NCBI GenBank assembly: GCA_044344935.1
Contig: JBIJCA010000105.1
Location: forward strand, 1 to 13,727
Length of the DNA: 13,727 bases
Direction of reading: 5' to 3'
Source: Aquimonas sp044344935
Lineage (GTDB): Bacteria > Pseudomonadota > Gammaproteobacteria > Xanthomonadales > Xanthomonadaceae
The notes beneath the pieces were generated by a model, which had not been told where the DNA came from, did no database searches, and was given only the letters and a program-made list of their open reading frames with translations. How positions within the stretch are numbered: position 1 is the first letter of the stretch; every line of letters starts with the position of its first letter. Made by a program: the position numbers and the translations under genes. Shown piece by piece: positions 6,242 to 12,836 of this stretch.

Positions 6242-7174
6242 TCAGTCGTCCACCAGGCTCTGGAAGATGAAGTGCTCGACCACCAGTCGCTCGGAAGTAC
6301 CGAGATCGGTGAACTGCAGGCCGAACCGGCGTTTTTCGGACTCGCCAAAGGTCTTGATGCCACGCACCTCGGCCAGCAGGCTGAGGACATGCTCTTCGCC
6401 AGCAGCATTGAGCTTGAACCCCAGGCGCAGCCGGTCGCCGCTGTCGGCGATCTCGGGCGCCGCTTCGATCTGGCAGCCGCTGGCGCTGAGGTTCTTCATC
6501 AGCGCGGCCTGCGGTCTGGGTTCGCCCATCACCGGCCGGCTCAGGTTGACCAGGCTGCAGATCAACTGTGCGTCGACCCGTTCGTGCGCACGCATGACGT
6601 GGAACACGGCGACGTCCGGATAGGACGTAACCACATAGGGGAAGGGCGTGAAGTGCACCTTCAGGACTTTCGCCTGGAACGTCGCCACTCCGCTTGCGGT
6701 GAGCACACGAACGAACAGCAGTTCGTTGTCGCGAAAAGGCACAACCCCGCCATCGGCGTTGACGGCACCGATCATCACGCCACCACCTTCCAGATGTCCG
6801 ACCAGGCGCAAGGCGACGCGGGGGCGATTGGTGGTGCTGAGGAAATCGACGTAGAGCGTCTTGCCCGGGGTCAGCTTGAGTTCGGCGAGCTTTCGCGTTT
6901 CTCGGGGGCCCTCGGGCTCCGCCAGTTCGGCCGCGACATCGGAGCTGTGGGTGTCTTGGCGAGGCGTGCTGGCCTCGCTGCGCGCCGAGCGCGCCAGATC
7001 GCTCTCTGCCAGATAGAGCCCCAACTCATGCAGCGTGCTGAGCTGGCGTTCCGTCTCGATGGTTTCGCCCGCCCGCAGAAGAAGCCTGCCCATCGCGTCA
7101 TAGACGGGATAGGGCAGCGGGCTGCCGATCTTGATGTCGGTGCGTCGGACGGGCTGCAGCGGCGTTTTCGCCAT
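6242..7174 (-). CDS. PilZ-domain protein, likely c-di-GMP receptor
   Basis: This 310-residue cytoplasmic protein has a C-terminal PilZ domain, the classic cyclic di-GMP receptor. The two ligand-binding signatures are intact: RxxxR at Arg195-Arg199 (MRAHER) and (D/N)xSxxG at Asn228-Gly233 (NLSASG), followed by a beta-rich core ending in FGLQFTDL near residue 290. The region 97-190 (LTPGKTLYVDFLS ... YPDVAVFHV) resembles the YcgR-like N-terminal beta-barrel that precedes PilZ in two-domain receptors. The first 60 residues (GSPLPYPVYDAMGRLLLRAG, LSTLHELGLYL) match a segment often seen ahead of such domains, and a charged linker lies at about 61-96. No enzyme domain is attached. The ATG at 7174 lacks a strong ribosome-binding site. 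It lies 129 bp downstream of clp on the same strand, so the two may be co-transcribed. The output target is unknown. Confidence 0.86.
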   Translation of the reverse strand: MAKTPLQPVRRTDIKIGSPLPYPVYDAMGRLLLRAGETIETERQLSTLHELGLYLAESDLARSARSEASTPRQDTHSSDVAAELAEPEGPRETRKLAELKLTPGKTLYVDFLSTTNRPRVALRLVGHLEGGGVMIGAVNADGGVVPFRDNELLFVRVLTASGVATFQAKVLKVHFTPFPYVVTSYPDVAVFHVMRAHERVDAQLICSLVNLSRPVMGEPRPQAALMKNLSASGCQIEAAPEIADSGDRLRLGFKLNAAGEEHVLSLLAEVRGIKTFGESEKRRFGLQFTDLGTSERLVVEHFIFQSLVDD

Positions 7175-7303
7175 CGTGGACTTGAAGCCGGGCGGGGGGA
7201 TTCATGCGACGCCAGTGGAACAGCCCGACAGGCCGGCGGCAAGCCCGCGTGCATCTAGCGATGTGAATCACCCCGATGCAGTTTCCGTGCCGAGCGCGTT
7301 GCC

Positions 7304-8002
7304 TCAGCGGCCTTGGCTGTAAACCACCACGGTCTTGCCGCGTGCATGCAGGACGCCCTGCTCTTCCAGCTGCTTGAGCACGCGTCCAGCCATTTCGCGC
7401 GAGCAGCCGACGATTCGAGCGAGCTCCTGACGGGATACGCGGATCTGCGTTCCCTGCGGGTGACTCATCGCATCCGGTTCGTCGCAGAGGTCGATCAGTG
7501 TGCTGGAAATGCGGCTGGTGACATCCATGAAGGCCAATCGGCTGGCCTTGCGGCTGGTGTGCATCAGACGCTTGGTGAGCTGGGCGCCGATCGCGTAGAG
7601 GATGCGCGGGCACTCCTCGGCGAGCGGGCCGGCGAACAGGGCCTGCAGCCGCTCGTAACCGATCTCGGCCAGTTCGCAGGCGGTGCGCGTGCGCAGCAGG
7701 ACTTCGCGCTGCGGGGCGGCCATGAATACGCCGGTCTCGCCGACGAAATCGCCGGGGTTGAGGTAGCTGAGCACGAGTTCGCGACCGTCTTCTTCTTCGG
7801 TCATGACGCTCAGCGAGCCTTGGACGATGTAATACATGGTCCCAGCCGGGTCACCGGGCCGGAACACATCGGCACGCGCGGGGTAACGCCGCCGGTGGCA
7901 GTGCGCCAGAAAGCGCTCGATATGGATGGGCTCAGGCGCCAGCGAAGGCGGCATCAGCTGGCGCTTTAGCGCGGTCTGCAGCGAGAAGCTGGAGGGGACC
8001 AT
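7304..8002 (-). CDS. clp: CRP-family transcriptional regulator Clp
   Basis: This 232-residue cyclic-nucleotide-binding/CRP regulator is very like Xanthomonas Clp, a global activator of extracellular enzymes, polysaccharide and virulence genes whose DNA binding is inhibited by cyclic di-GMP. Clp-like stretches include IERFLAHCHRRRYPARADVF, the cNMP pocket loop GDFVGETGVF (Glu89) with Arg99, and LAFMDVTSRI. The C-terminal helix-turn-helix (about 190-213) contains VGCSREMAGRVLKQL, with Arg202, Glu203 and Arg207 matching the CRP DNA-contact residues, so a TGTGA-N6-TCACA-type operator is expected. At the dimer-interface pocket the protein has Thr149-Ser150, as in E. coli CRP; from memory the Xanthomonas Clp protein has Thr-Thr there, so ligand choice is open. 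The ATG at 8002 has an AGG-type ribosome-binding site. It is divergent from speD and followed by the PilZ gene. Confidence 0.93.
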   Translation of the reverse strand: MVPSSFSLQTALKRQLMPPSLAPEPIHIERFLAHCHRRRYPARADVFRPGDPAGTMYYIVQGSLSVMTEEEDGRELVLSYLNPGDFVGETGVFMAAPQREVLLRTRTACELAEIGYERLQALFAGPLAEECPRILYAIGAQLTKRLMHTSRKASRLAFMDVTSRISSTLIDLCDEPDAMSHPQGTQIRVSRQELARIVGCSREMAGRVLKQLEEQGVLHARGKTVVVYSQGR

Positions 8003-8030
8003 ATCCGACCTGAAATGCGATGGAGTTCAA

Positions 8031-8059
8031 AGATTAACGCCCATCAGGCGTCGCTTCAA
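8031..8059 (-). promoter_or_regulatory. Candidate sigma-70 promoter of clp
   Basis: On the minus strand, TTGAAG (8054-8059) is followed by GTTAAT (8033-8038) after 15 bases, or by TAATCT (8031-8036) after 17. Transcription would start roughly 22 bases before the clp ATG. It lies in a local AT-rich patch. The match is moderate and the exact -10 cannot be decided by eye. Confidence 0.4.
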
Positions 8060-8108
8060 CGCAATCTTGCGCCAAATCCCACGCGTTTGTCCCACGCCGT
8101 CACGCGCC

Positions 8109-8191
8109 AACCGCGATCGCCCGCGCAGAAACCGGCTCGCCAGAGGACGCCATGGCGGCGGGGCGGATGAGAACCCACCCTGATCGCGGTT
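8109..8191. repeat. 10-bp inverted repeat between clp and speD
   Basis: AACCGCGATC (8109-8118) and GATCGCGGTT (8182-8191) are perfect reverse complements separated by 63 bp. The outer flanking bases do not extend the match. The pair may be operator half-sites used with DNA looping, or a long-range stem in a leader RNA. Function is unknown. Confidence 0.4.
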
Positions 8192-8313
8192 CTGACTTTC
8201 ATTGCTTTGGTCCATACTGTTGCGCTGGTTCCAGGCCACTGGTACCAGACGCCTGACCTTCGCCAAGTGCGCGAATGGCAGTCCTCCATCCGCCCGCACA
8301 GGGGATCCGAATC

Positions 8314-9132
8314 GTGGTCAAACCACTGCCGCGCCTGAAGCTGCAAGGCTTCAACAACCTCACCAAGGCGCTGTCGTTCAACATCTACGACGTCTGCTAT
8401 GCGGTCAGCGAAGAACAGCGCCGCCGCTACATCGAGTACATCGATGAGGCCTACCCCGCCGATCGTCTGACCCAGATCCTGACCGAAGTCGCCGAGATCA
8501 TCGGTGCCAACGTGCTGAATGTCGCGCGACAGGACTACGACCCGCAGGGCGCGTCGGTCACGATCCTGATTTCCGAAGAGCCGGTGATCGACAAGAAGGC
8601 TGCGGGCAATGTGCTGTCGGGCGCGGTCCGTGAGCACGAGGAAGTCGATGCCAGCGTGGTGGCTCACCTGGACAAGAGCCACATCACCGTCCATACGTAC
8701 CCGGAAACGCATCCGCACAACGGCATCGCGACCTTCCGTGCGGACATCGACGTGGCTACGTGCGGCGTGATTTCGCCGCTGAAAGCCCTGAACTACCTGA
8801 TCGAAAGCCTGGAGTCCGACATCGTCATCATGGATTACCGGGTCCGTGGCTTCACCCGCGATGTCAGGGGCAACAAGCACTACATCGACCACAAGATCAA
8901 CTCGATCCAGGACTATCTCGGCAAGGGCATCAAGAACCGCTACGAGATGTTCGACGTGAATGTCTATCAGGAGAACATCTTCCACACCAAGATGCACGTG
9001 AAGGATTTCGACCTGGACACCTACCTGTTCGAGGAAAAGGCGAAGAACCTCTCGTTCAAGGAACGTCTGCGCATCGAGGCGCAGTTGAAGCGCGAGATCG
9101 AGGAACTGTTCCACGGCCGCAATCTCGACTGA
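8314..9132 (+). CDS. speD: S-adenosylmethionine decarboxylase proenzyme SpeD
   Basis: SpeD decarboxylates S-adenosylmethionine to supply the aminopropyl group for spermidine. The proenzyme self-cleaves to give a small beta chain and an alpha chain whose N terminus becomes the pyruvoyl cofactor. The cleavage site is visible as HLDKSHITVHTYPE, between Lys121 and Ser122, much like the LDKSH site of E. coli SpeD. The 272-residue length fits the larger gammaproteobacterial type rather than the short Bacillus/Thermotoga type. Strong family blocks follow (FRADIDVATCGVISPLKALN, YRVRGFTRDVRGNKHYIDHK, FDVNVYQENIFHTKMH). GTG at 8314 is preferred as start: it gives the usual MVKPLPRL N terminus, and CAGGGGAT at 8299-8306 sits at ribosome-binding distance. 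The ATG at 8275 would add 13 atypical residues and place that site inside the gene. It diverges from clp and converges on the DUF2339 gene. Confidence 0.95.
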   Translation: MVKPLPRLKLQGFNNLTKALSFNIYDVCYAVSEEQRRRYIEYIDEAYPADRLTQILTEVAEIIGANVLNVARQDYDPQGASVTILISEEPVIDKKAAGNVLSGAVREHEEVDASVVAHLDKSHITVHTYPETHPHNGIATFRADIDVATCGVISPLKALNYLIESLESDIVIMDYRVRGFTRDVRGNKHYIDHKINSIQDYLGKGIKNRYEMFDVNVYQENIFHTKMHVKDFDLDTYLFEEKAKNLSFKERLRIEAQLKREIEELFHGRNLD

Positions 9133-9160
9133 CGGCGCCACTGCCTGCAGTCAGGGAAAA

Positions 9161-9194
9161 CGAAGGGCGCGCTCCGCGAGGGGCGCGCCCTTCG
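9161..9194 (-). terminator. Intrinsic terminator of the DUF2339 gene, between convergent genes
   Basis: Arms 9161-9172 and 9183-9194 (CGAAGGGCGCGC and its complement) form 12 perfect pairs, extended by one wobble and two G-C pairs to close on a GCGA tetraloop (GNRA type, 9176-9179). On the minus strand the stem is followed at once by TTTTCCC, a proper T-tract just after the DUF2339 stop codon. On the plus strand the following bases are not T-rich, so termination of speD from that side is less certain. Confidence 0.75.
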
Positions 9195-9199
9195 CGCGT

Positions 9200-11992
9200 T
9201 CAGGGCGCGGCGGACTCGGCACGGCGCGGCGGCGAAGGCGCCAGATACCCCACGATCACCAGCAGCAGCCCGACTGTCAGCACCGCACCGATGCCGGCGA
9301 GGTTGCCGAGATAGGCACGATCAACCAGCACCAGCTTGAGCAGCACCACGCCCATCAGAGCTGCGCCGCCCAGCCACACATACCAGTTGCCGCTGCGCGA
9401 GCCGCGGACCCAGGCCACCACGCCGGCCAGTGCCCACAGCACGCTGAGTGCGCCTTGGGTGAGTGCGCTGTCGAACAGGGCAGGAGACCAGGGCAGGTCG
9501 GCGTGGTGATGCAGGCTGCGCAGCGTTGCAACAGTGAGCAGCAACAGTGCTCCGGCCGCCAGCCCCGCGCGCAGCGGCAGCAGGTCGCTGCGTGTTTCGC
9601 GTTGCAGTGCGCGCCAGGCGATGAGCAGCAGCGCCCACTGCAGAAGTTCAAGCGGGTTTAACAGCGGGATATAGGGCAGCGGCTGCGCGTCGCCCGAGGA
9701 ATACAGCCCGCCCACCCAGCCTGCACCGAGCGCCAGGGCTGCGCTGCCGTGCCAGAACCGCGCATAGCGCTGGAAACGGTCGGCCAGAGGCCAGGCGAAG
9801 CGCTCGGGGCGCTGCCACAGACCCCAGGCGAGCAAGGCCAGCGGCAGCATGGCAAGGCTGTAGTTCCATGCGTCGCCAAGCTCGCCACGCTGCGCGCGCA
9901 GACTGAAATCGCTGCCGAGTACGAGTGCCAGCGTCGCCAGCACGGCCAGATGGGCGGCGCCGGTGAGATGCGCCGGTGGCTCGCGCAGGCGCTGCAAGGT
10001 GAACAGGCCGGCCGCGAACGCAAGCGCCCAGAGCAAGACGCCGCGGCCATCGAGCGCGGGCGAATCGTGCTCGACAAGCACGGTGACTGCGAGCGCGGGC
10101 AGGGCAATCAGCGGCAGCACGCTCATCCAGCCGAGGCGACTCCAGCCGAGCAGGCCACGCAGCAGCACGGCGCCGACTGCGATCAACACGGCCAGGCCCA
10201 GCAGCGTCTCGAAGTGCTGAAGCTCGAATGGTGGCCACACGCCGAAGTGCAGCCAGAGCACGCCCAGCCAGACGGCGCCCAGCCCGTACAGCAGCCACGA
10301 CTCAAGCTCGGTGCGCCGGTGGCGCTCGTGCACCAGGCTGGCGATGAAGCCGGCAAGCGCCAGCAGCCCCAGGCTGAAGCGCATGCCGAGGATCACGGAA
10401 CGCTCGTCCAGCACGCCCTCGTCGAACGCCTCGCCGAAGCTGAGCAAGAAGGCGCAGGCCGCCGCGAGCTGCAGCAGCCAGCCGAATGCGCGGGTCAGCG
10501 TCTGCCCCTGGCGCAGGCCCAGCCACATCGCGCCCACGCCCTGCAACGCCCACACCGCGGCCGTCTGTTCGGCCGAGAACGCGAGCGGCACGGCGACCGT
10601 GACGAAACCTGCTGCGACCCAGGCAAAGCTTTTGCCCTGCAGCTGCGCGCGGGCGCCGCGAAGCAGCAAAGCGGCCAGCGCCGCGTAGAGAGCTGCCGCC
10701 AGCAGGGCGGCGCTGGCGAGTGCGCTGCGATCGCCCTCGAGCAGGCCGGCCTGCAGACTGAAGGCCCACAGCGGCAGCGCAAAGGTCAGCGAGGCCTGCA
10801 CGCCGTCGCTGGCGGCGAGCCCGCGCCGCAGGGCGCCGAGCAGCACGATGCCGAGGTAGAAGCCCCAGAACAGCAGCAGGAAGAACTGGCTGCTGGCGTA
10901 GTCCTCGCCGCTGTATGAGCGCAGCGCCCAGAGGCTGCCGATGCCGAAGGTGAACAGGAAACCCATCAGGTTCAGCGGATGCCAGTGACGCCACCAGGCC
11001 ACGCCAAACACGGCTGCATTCAGGGCTGCGTAGTAAGTGAACAGGGCGATGTGGTCGCCGCTGCCCGTGTTGATCAGGACCGGCCCCAGGTAGCCGCCCA
11101 GAAACCCCAGCACCGCGAGCGCCACGGCGTTCTGCCAGACCGCAAGCACGGCCCCCAGTGCGACCAGGGCGATGACCAGCCCGAGTGCCGTGCCCGGCGT
11201 CAGCAGCGCATACAGGCGGTACGCGCCGAACACGCACATCAGCAGCACGCCGATCGCTCCACCCTGCAGCGACAGCGAGAACGCCGGGCGCCGATTGCGC
11301 TGGCTCAGGCCGAAGACGAGCGCGGCCAGGGCTGCTGTGGCGATGCCGGCGAATCGCCAGCCGATCGGGAGGTTGAACAGGCCCTGCTGGGCGGCGTAGC
11401 GCAGCGCCGCCGCCACGCCGGCAAACAGCACCAGCACGCCGAGCTTGACCGGCAGGTTGCCGCCGAACAGCCAGCCCATCAGCCGGGAGACCAGTTCATC
11501 GGCGGTTGTCGAGGTGGGCTGGGCGCTCGGCCGGTGGGCTCCGGCGGACGCACCAGCCTGCCGCGCGCTGTCAGTCACCCGCGGCGGCAGCGGCGGAGGG
11601 GCAGCGACTGATGCCGCCAGACGGGGAAGCGCCGCCGACGCGCTCGTCTCCGGCCCGGGCGCGACCGGCGAGCGGGCCGCGGTATCGAGCGTGGGTACTT
11701 GCTGCGGTGAGGTCGCGTCCGATGCCGTGGCTGCGTTGTTGCTCGACTGCGCTGCGAAGGGCGTGGCTTGCGCGTGGGTGGGCGCAGCCTCCGGCGTGGC
11801 GGGGCGCGCGGTCTGCGTCGGGCGCGGCGCGCGCGCCTCCAGCGCAATGTCGCGTTCCAGCTTGCGTACGCGCTGCTGCAGTTCCTGCTGGCCACCCATC
11901 AGCCAGCCGGCGATCGCGGCGAGCACCACGCTGACCAGCGACTCGCTGGCGAGTGCAAGCAGGCCGAACAGCAGGGCCAAGGCAAGTTTCAT
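9200..11992 (-). CDS. DUF2339 multi-pass inner membrane protein
   Basis: This 930-residue protein is dominated by hydrophobic helices and matches the DUF2339 family of predicted membrane proteins, whose function is unknown. A first membrane segment (about 3-32) is followed by a short coiled coil (QQELQQRVRKLERDIALEA, 35-53) and an Ala/Pro/Thr/Ser-rich linker to about 165. The membrane domain then runs from about 170 to 925 with many helices. Family hallmarks include LPVKLGVLVLFAGVAAALRY, SLSLQGGAIGVLLMCVFGAYRLY, ALAVLGFLGGYLGPVLINTG and PLNLMGFLFTFGIGSLWALR. ATG at 11992 is chosen because it gives a membrane N terminus and leaves a candidate promoter upstream; an in-frame TTG at 12037 would add 15 basic residues and overlap that promoter. 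The last residues are charged (PSPPRRAESAAP). A strong terminator follows. It lies 196 bp downstream of coq7 and probably has its own transcript. Confidence 0.88.
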   Translation of the reverse strand: MKLALALLFGLLALASESLVSVVLAAIAGWLMGGQQELQQRVRKLERDIALEARAPRPTQTARPATPEAAPTHAQATPFAAQSSNNAATASDATSPQQVPTLDTAARSPVAPGPETSASAALPRLAASVAAPPPLPPRVTDSARQAGASAGAHRPSAQPTSTTADELVSRLMGWLFGGNLPVKLGVLVLFAGVAAALRYAAQQGLFNLPIGWRFAGIATAALAALVFGLSQRNRRPAFSLSLQGGAIGVLLMCVFGAYRLYALLTPGTALGLVIALVALGAVLAVWQNAVALAVLGFLGGYLGPVLINTGSGDHIALFTYYAALNAAVFGVAWWRHWHPLNLMGFLFTFGIGSLWALRSYSGEDYASSQFFLLLFWGFYLGIVLLGALRRGLAASDGVQASLTFALPLWAFSLQAGLLEGDRSALASAALLAAALYAALAALLLRGARAQLQGKSFAWVAAGFVTVAVPLAFSAEQTAAVWALQGVGAMWLGLRQGQTLTRAFGWLLQLAAACAFLLSFGEAFDEGVLDERSVILGMRFSLGLLALAGFIASLVHERHRRTELESWLLYGLGAVWLGVLWLHFGVWPPFELQHFETLLGLAVLIAVGAVLLRGLLGWSRLGWMSVLPLIALPALAVTVLVEHDSPALDGRGVLLWALAFAAGLFTLQRLREPPAHLTGAAHLAVLATLALVLGSDFSLRAQRGELGDAWNYSLAMLPLALLAWGLWQRPERFAWPLADRFQRYARFWHGSAALALGAGWVGGLYSSGDAQPLPYIPLLNPLELLQWALLLIAWRALQRETRSDLLPLRAGLAAGALLLLTVATLRSLHHHADLPWSPALFDSALTQGALSVLWALAGVVAWVRGSRSGNWYVWLGGAALMGVVLLKLVLVDRAYLGNLAGIGAVLTVGLLLVIVGYLAPSPPRRAESAAP

Positions 11993-12026
11993 CGGGTAGT
12001 TCCCACGCAGCCGGCGAAGTCTGGCC

Positions 12027-12056
12027 AGTGTAGGCAAGGTGAAAGAATCGCGACAG
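12027..12056 (-). promoter_or_regulatory. Possible promoter of the DUF2339 gene
   Basis: On the minus strand, CTGTCG (12051-12056) and TACACT (12027-12032) are 18 bases apart, with transcription expected about 28 bases before the ATG at 11992. The -10 matches 4 of 6 consensus bases and the -35 only 3. It bears on the choice of start, because it overlaps the alternative TTG start at 12037. Confidence 0.3.
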
Positions 12057-12067
12057 CGCTGGGGCTA

Positions 12068-12084
12068 GCCGACGGAGCGTCGGC
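12068..12084 (-). terminator. Short hairpin downstream of coq7
   Basis: GCCGAC (12068-12073) and GTCGGC (12079-12084) form a 6-bp stem with a GGAGC loop, about 105 bases past the coq7 stop. A second small hairpin, CGCGCT/AGCGCG (12127-12132 with 12136-12141), lies closer to the stop. Neither has a T-tract, so these are only weak candidates for ending the coq7 transcript. Confidence 0.25.
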
Positions 12085-12188
12085 ATTCGCGCGCATCGAG
12101 GCGAAAGCGATTCGGGAAGCCCAGCTCGCGCTTCGAGCGCGTCGGCCATGACCGCGCGCGCCAGGGTGAGTTGGCGATGGTCTGTCGC

Positions 12189-12836
12189 TCAGACCCTGTA
12201 GGCGCCGAACTTCATGAGTTGACTGACTGCCCACATCAGGGCCGGAACGGGCCCTGGTAGTGCGCGCGCGCCAGCGGTCTGAGCCTGCTCGGCATGCTCT
12301 GCTTCTTCCGCTGCCATCCGTTCGAGGATCCGGCGGCTGCGCTGGTCGCCTTCGGGCAGCTGCCTGAGGTGGTCTTCGAGATGGGCTTCGACCTGGCGTT
12401 CCGTTTCCACGACAAAGCCGAGGTTGTAGCCATCGCCGGCCAGACCGGCCGCCATGCCGATCGCATAGCTGCCGGCGTACCACAGTGGGTTCAGCAGACT
12501 GGGCCGGTCTTCGAGTTCCGCCAGGCGTTGTCCACACCAGGCCAGGTGGTCAGCCTCTTCCTGCGCGGCCTGCAGCAGGTGCTCGCGCGTCACTTCGTCG
12601 CGAGCGACGCGGGCCTGCCCCAGGTACAGCGCCTGTGCGCAAACCTCGCCGGCATGGTTGATGCGCATGAGTCCTGCGACATGGCGGCGCTGATCGGGAT
12701 CCAGAGGCAGGGACTCGGCGCCTTCGGCAGGGCTGATGCGCGTGGGGTGTGCGGTCGCCGATGTGGAAGTCAGCAGGGCGTGATCGAGATCGGCGATCAG
12801 CCGATCCACAAACGAAAGCGTACGCAGCGTACTCAC
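12189..12836 (-). CDS. coq7: Coq7-type di-iron demethoxyubiquinone hydroxylase
   Basis: Coq7 hydroxylates 2-polyprenyl-3-methyl-6-methoxy-1,4-benzoquinone late in ubiquinone synthesis, doing the job of flavoprotein UbiF in E. coli. The 215 residues show the carboxylate-bridged di-iron four-helix pattern: Glu64 in RINHAGEVCAQALY, Glu94 and His97 in QEEADHLAWC, Glu144/Glu146 in VETERQVEAHLEDHL, and Glu178 with His181 in AEEAEHAEQA. The hydrophobic segment LNPLWYAGSYAIGMAAGLAG (115-134) fits the family's membrane-associated helix, and the C-terminal QLMKFGAYRV is typical. The N-terminal 45 residues are variable. The start is GTG at 12836, overlapping the upstream GlcF-like stop codon by four bases (GTGA), so translation is probably coupled and the two genes share a transcript. 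Confidence 0.95.
   Translation of the reverse strand: MSTLRTLSFVDRLIADLDHALLTSTSATAHPTRISPAEGAESLPLDPDQRRHVAGLMRINHAGEVCAQALYLGQARVARDEVTREHLLQAAQEEADHLAWCGQRLAELEDRPSLLNPLWYAGSYAIGMAAGLAGDGYNLGFVVETERQVEAHLEDHLRQLPEGDQRSRRILERMAAEEAEHAEQAQTAGARALPGPVPALMWAVSQLMKFGAYRV

Larger units (their letters stand above)
8003..8313. other. Divergent clp-speD intergenic region
   Basis: These 311 bp hold the regulatory DNA for two divergent genes and no convincing coding region. Visible elements are a candidate clp promoter (8031-8059), a widely spaced 10-bp inverted repeat (8109-8118 with 8182-8191), the palindrome CGCCATGGCG (8148-8157) and the speD ribosome-binding site. A speD promoter is unclear: the best -10-like hexamer is CATACT at 8213-8218, with no good -35 at proper spacing. 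No full CRP/Clp operator with N6 spacing was found. Confidence 0.5.

Noticed and set aside
6044..7258. Plus-strand frame (404 codons) opposite the PilZ gene
   Set aside because: It is antisense to a gene with intact PilZ motifs; composition looks like a reverse translation of the real gene.
7262..7272. TGTGAATCACC near-palindrome downstream of clp as a Clp autoregulatory site
   Set aside because: GTGA and TCAC are separated by one base, not the N6 spacing of the CRP-family operator.
8088..8104. Possible CRP/Clp operator (TGTCC ... TCACG) between clp and speD
   Set aside because: The half-sites are 7 rather than 6 bases apart and the left half matches poorly.
8056..9141. Long minus-strand frame (361 codons) opposite speD
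   Set aside because: It is fully antisense to speD, whose family motifs are unmistakable; the product has no recognisable motifs.
9749..10918. Long plus-strand frame (389 codons) opposite the DUF2339 gene
   Set aside because: Its Gln/His/Glu/Arg-rich product has no recognisable fold, and it is antisense to a well-supported membrane protein gene; long antisense frames are expected at this GC content.
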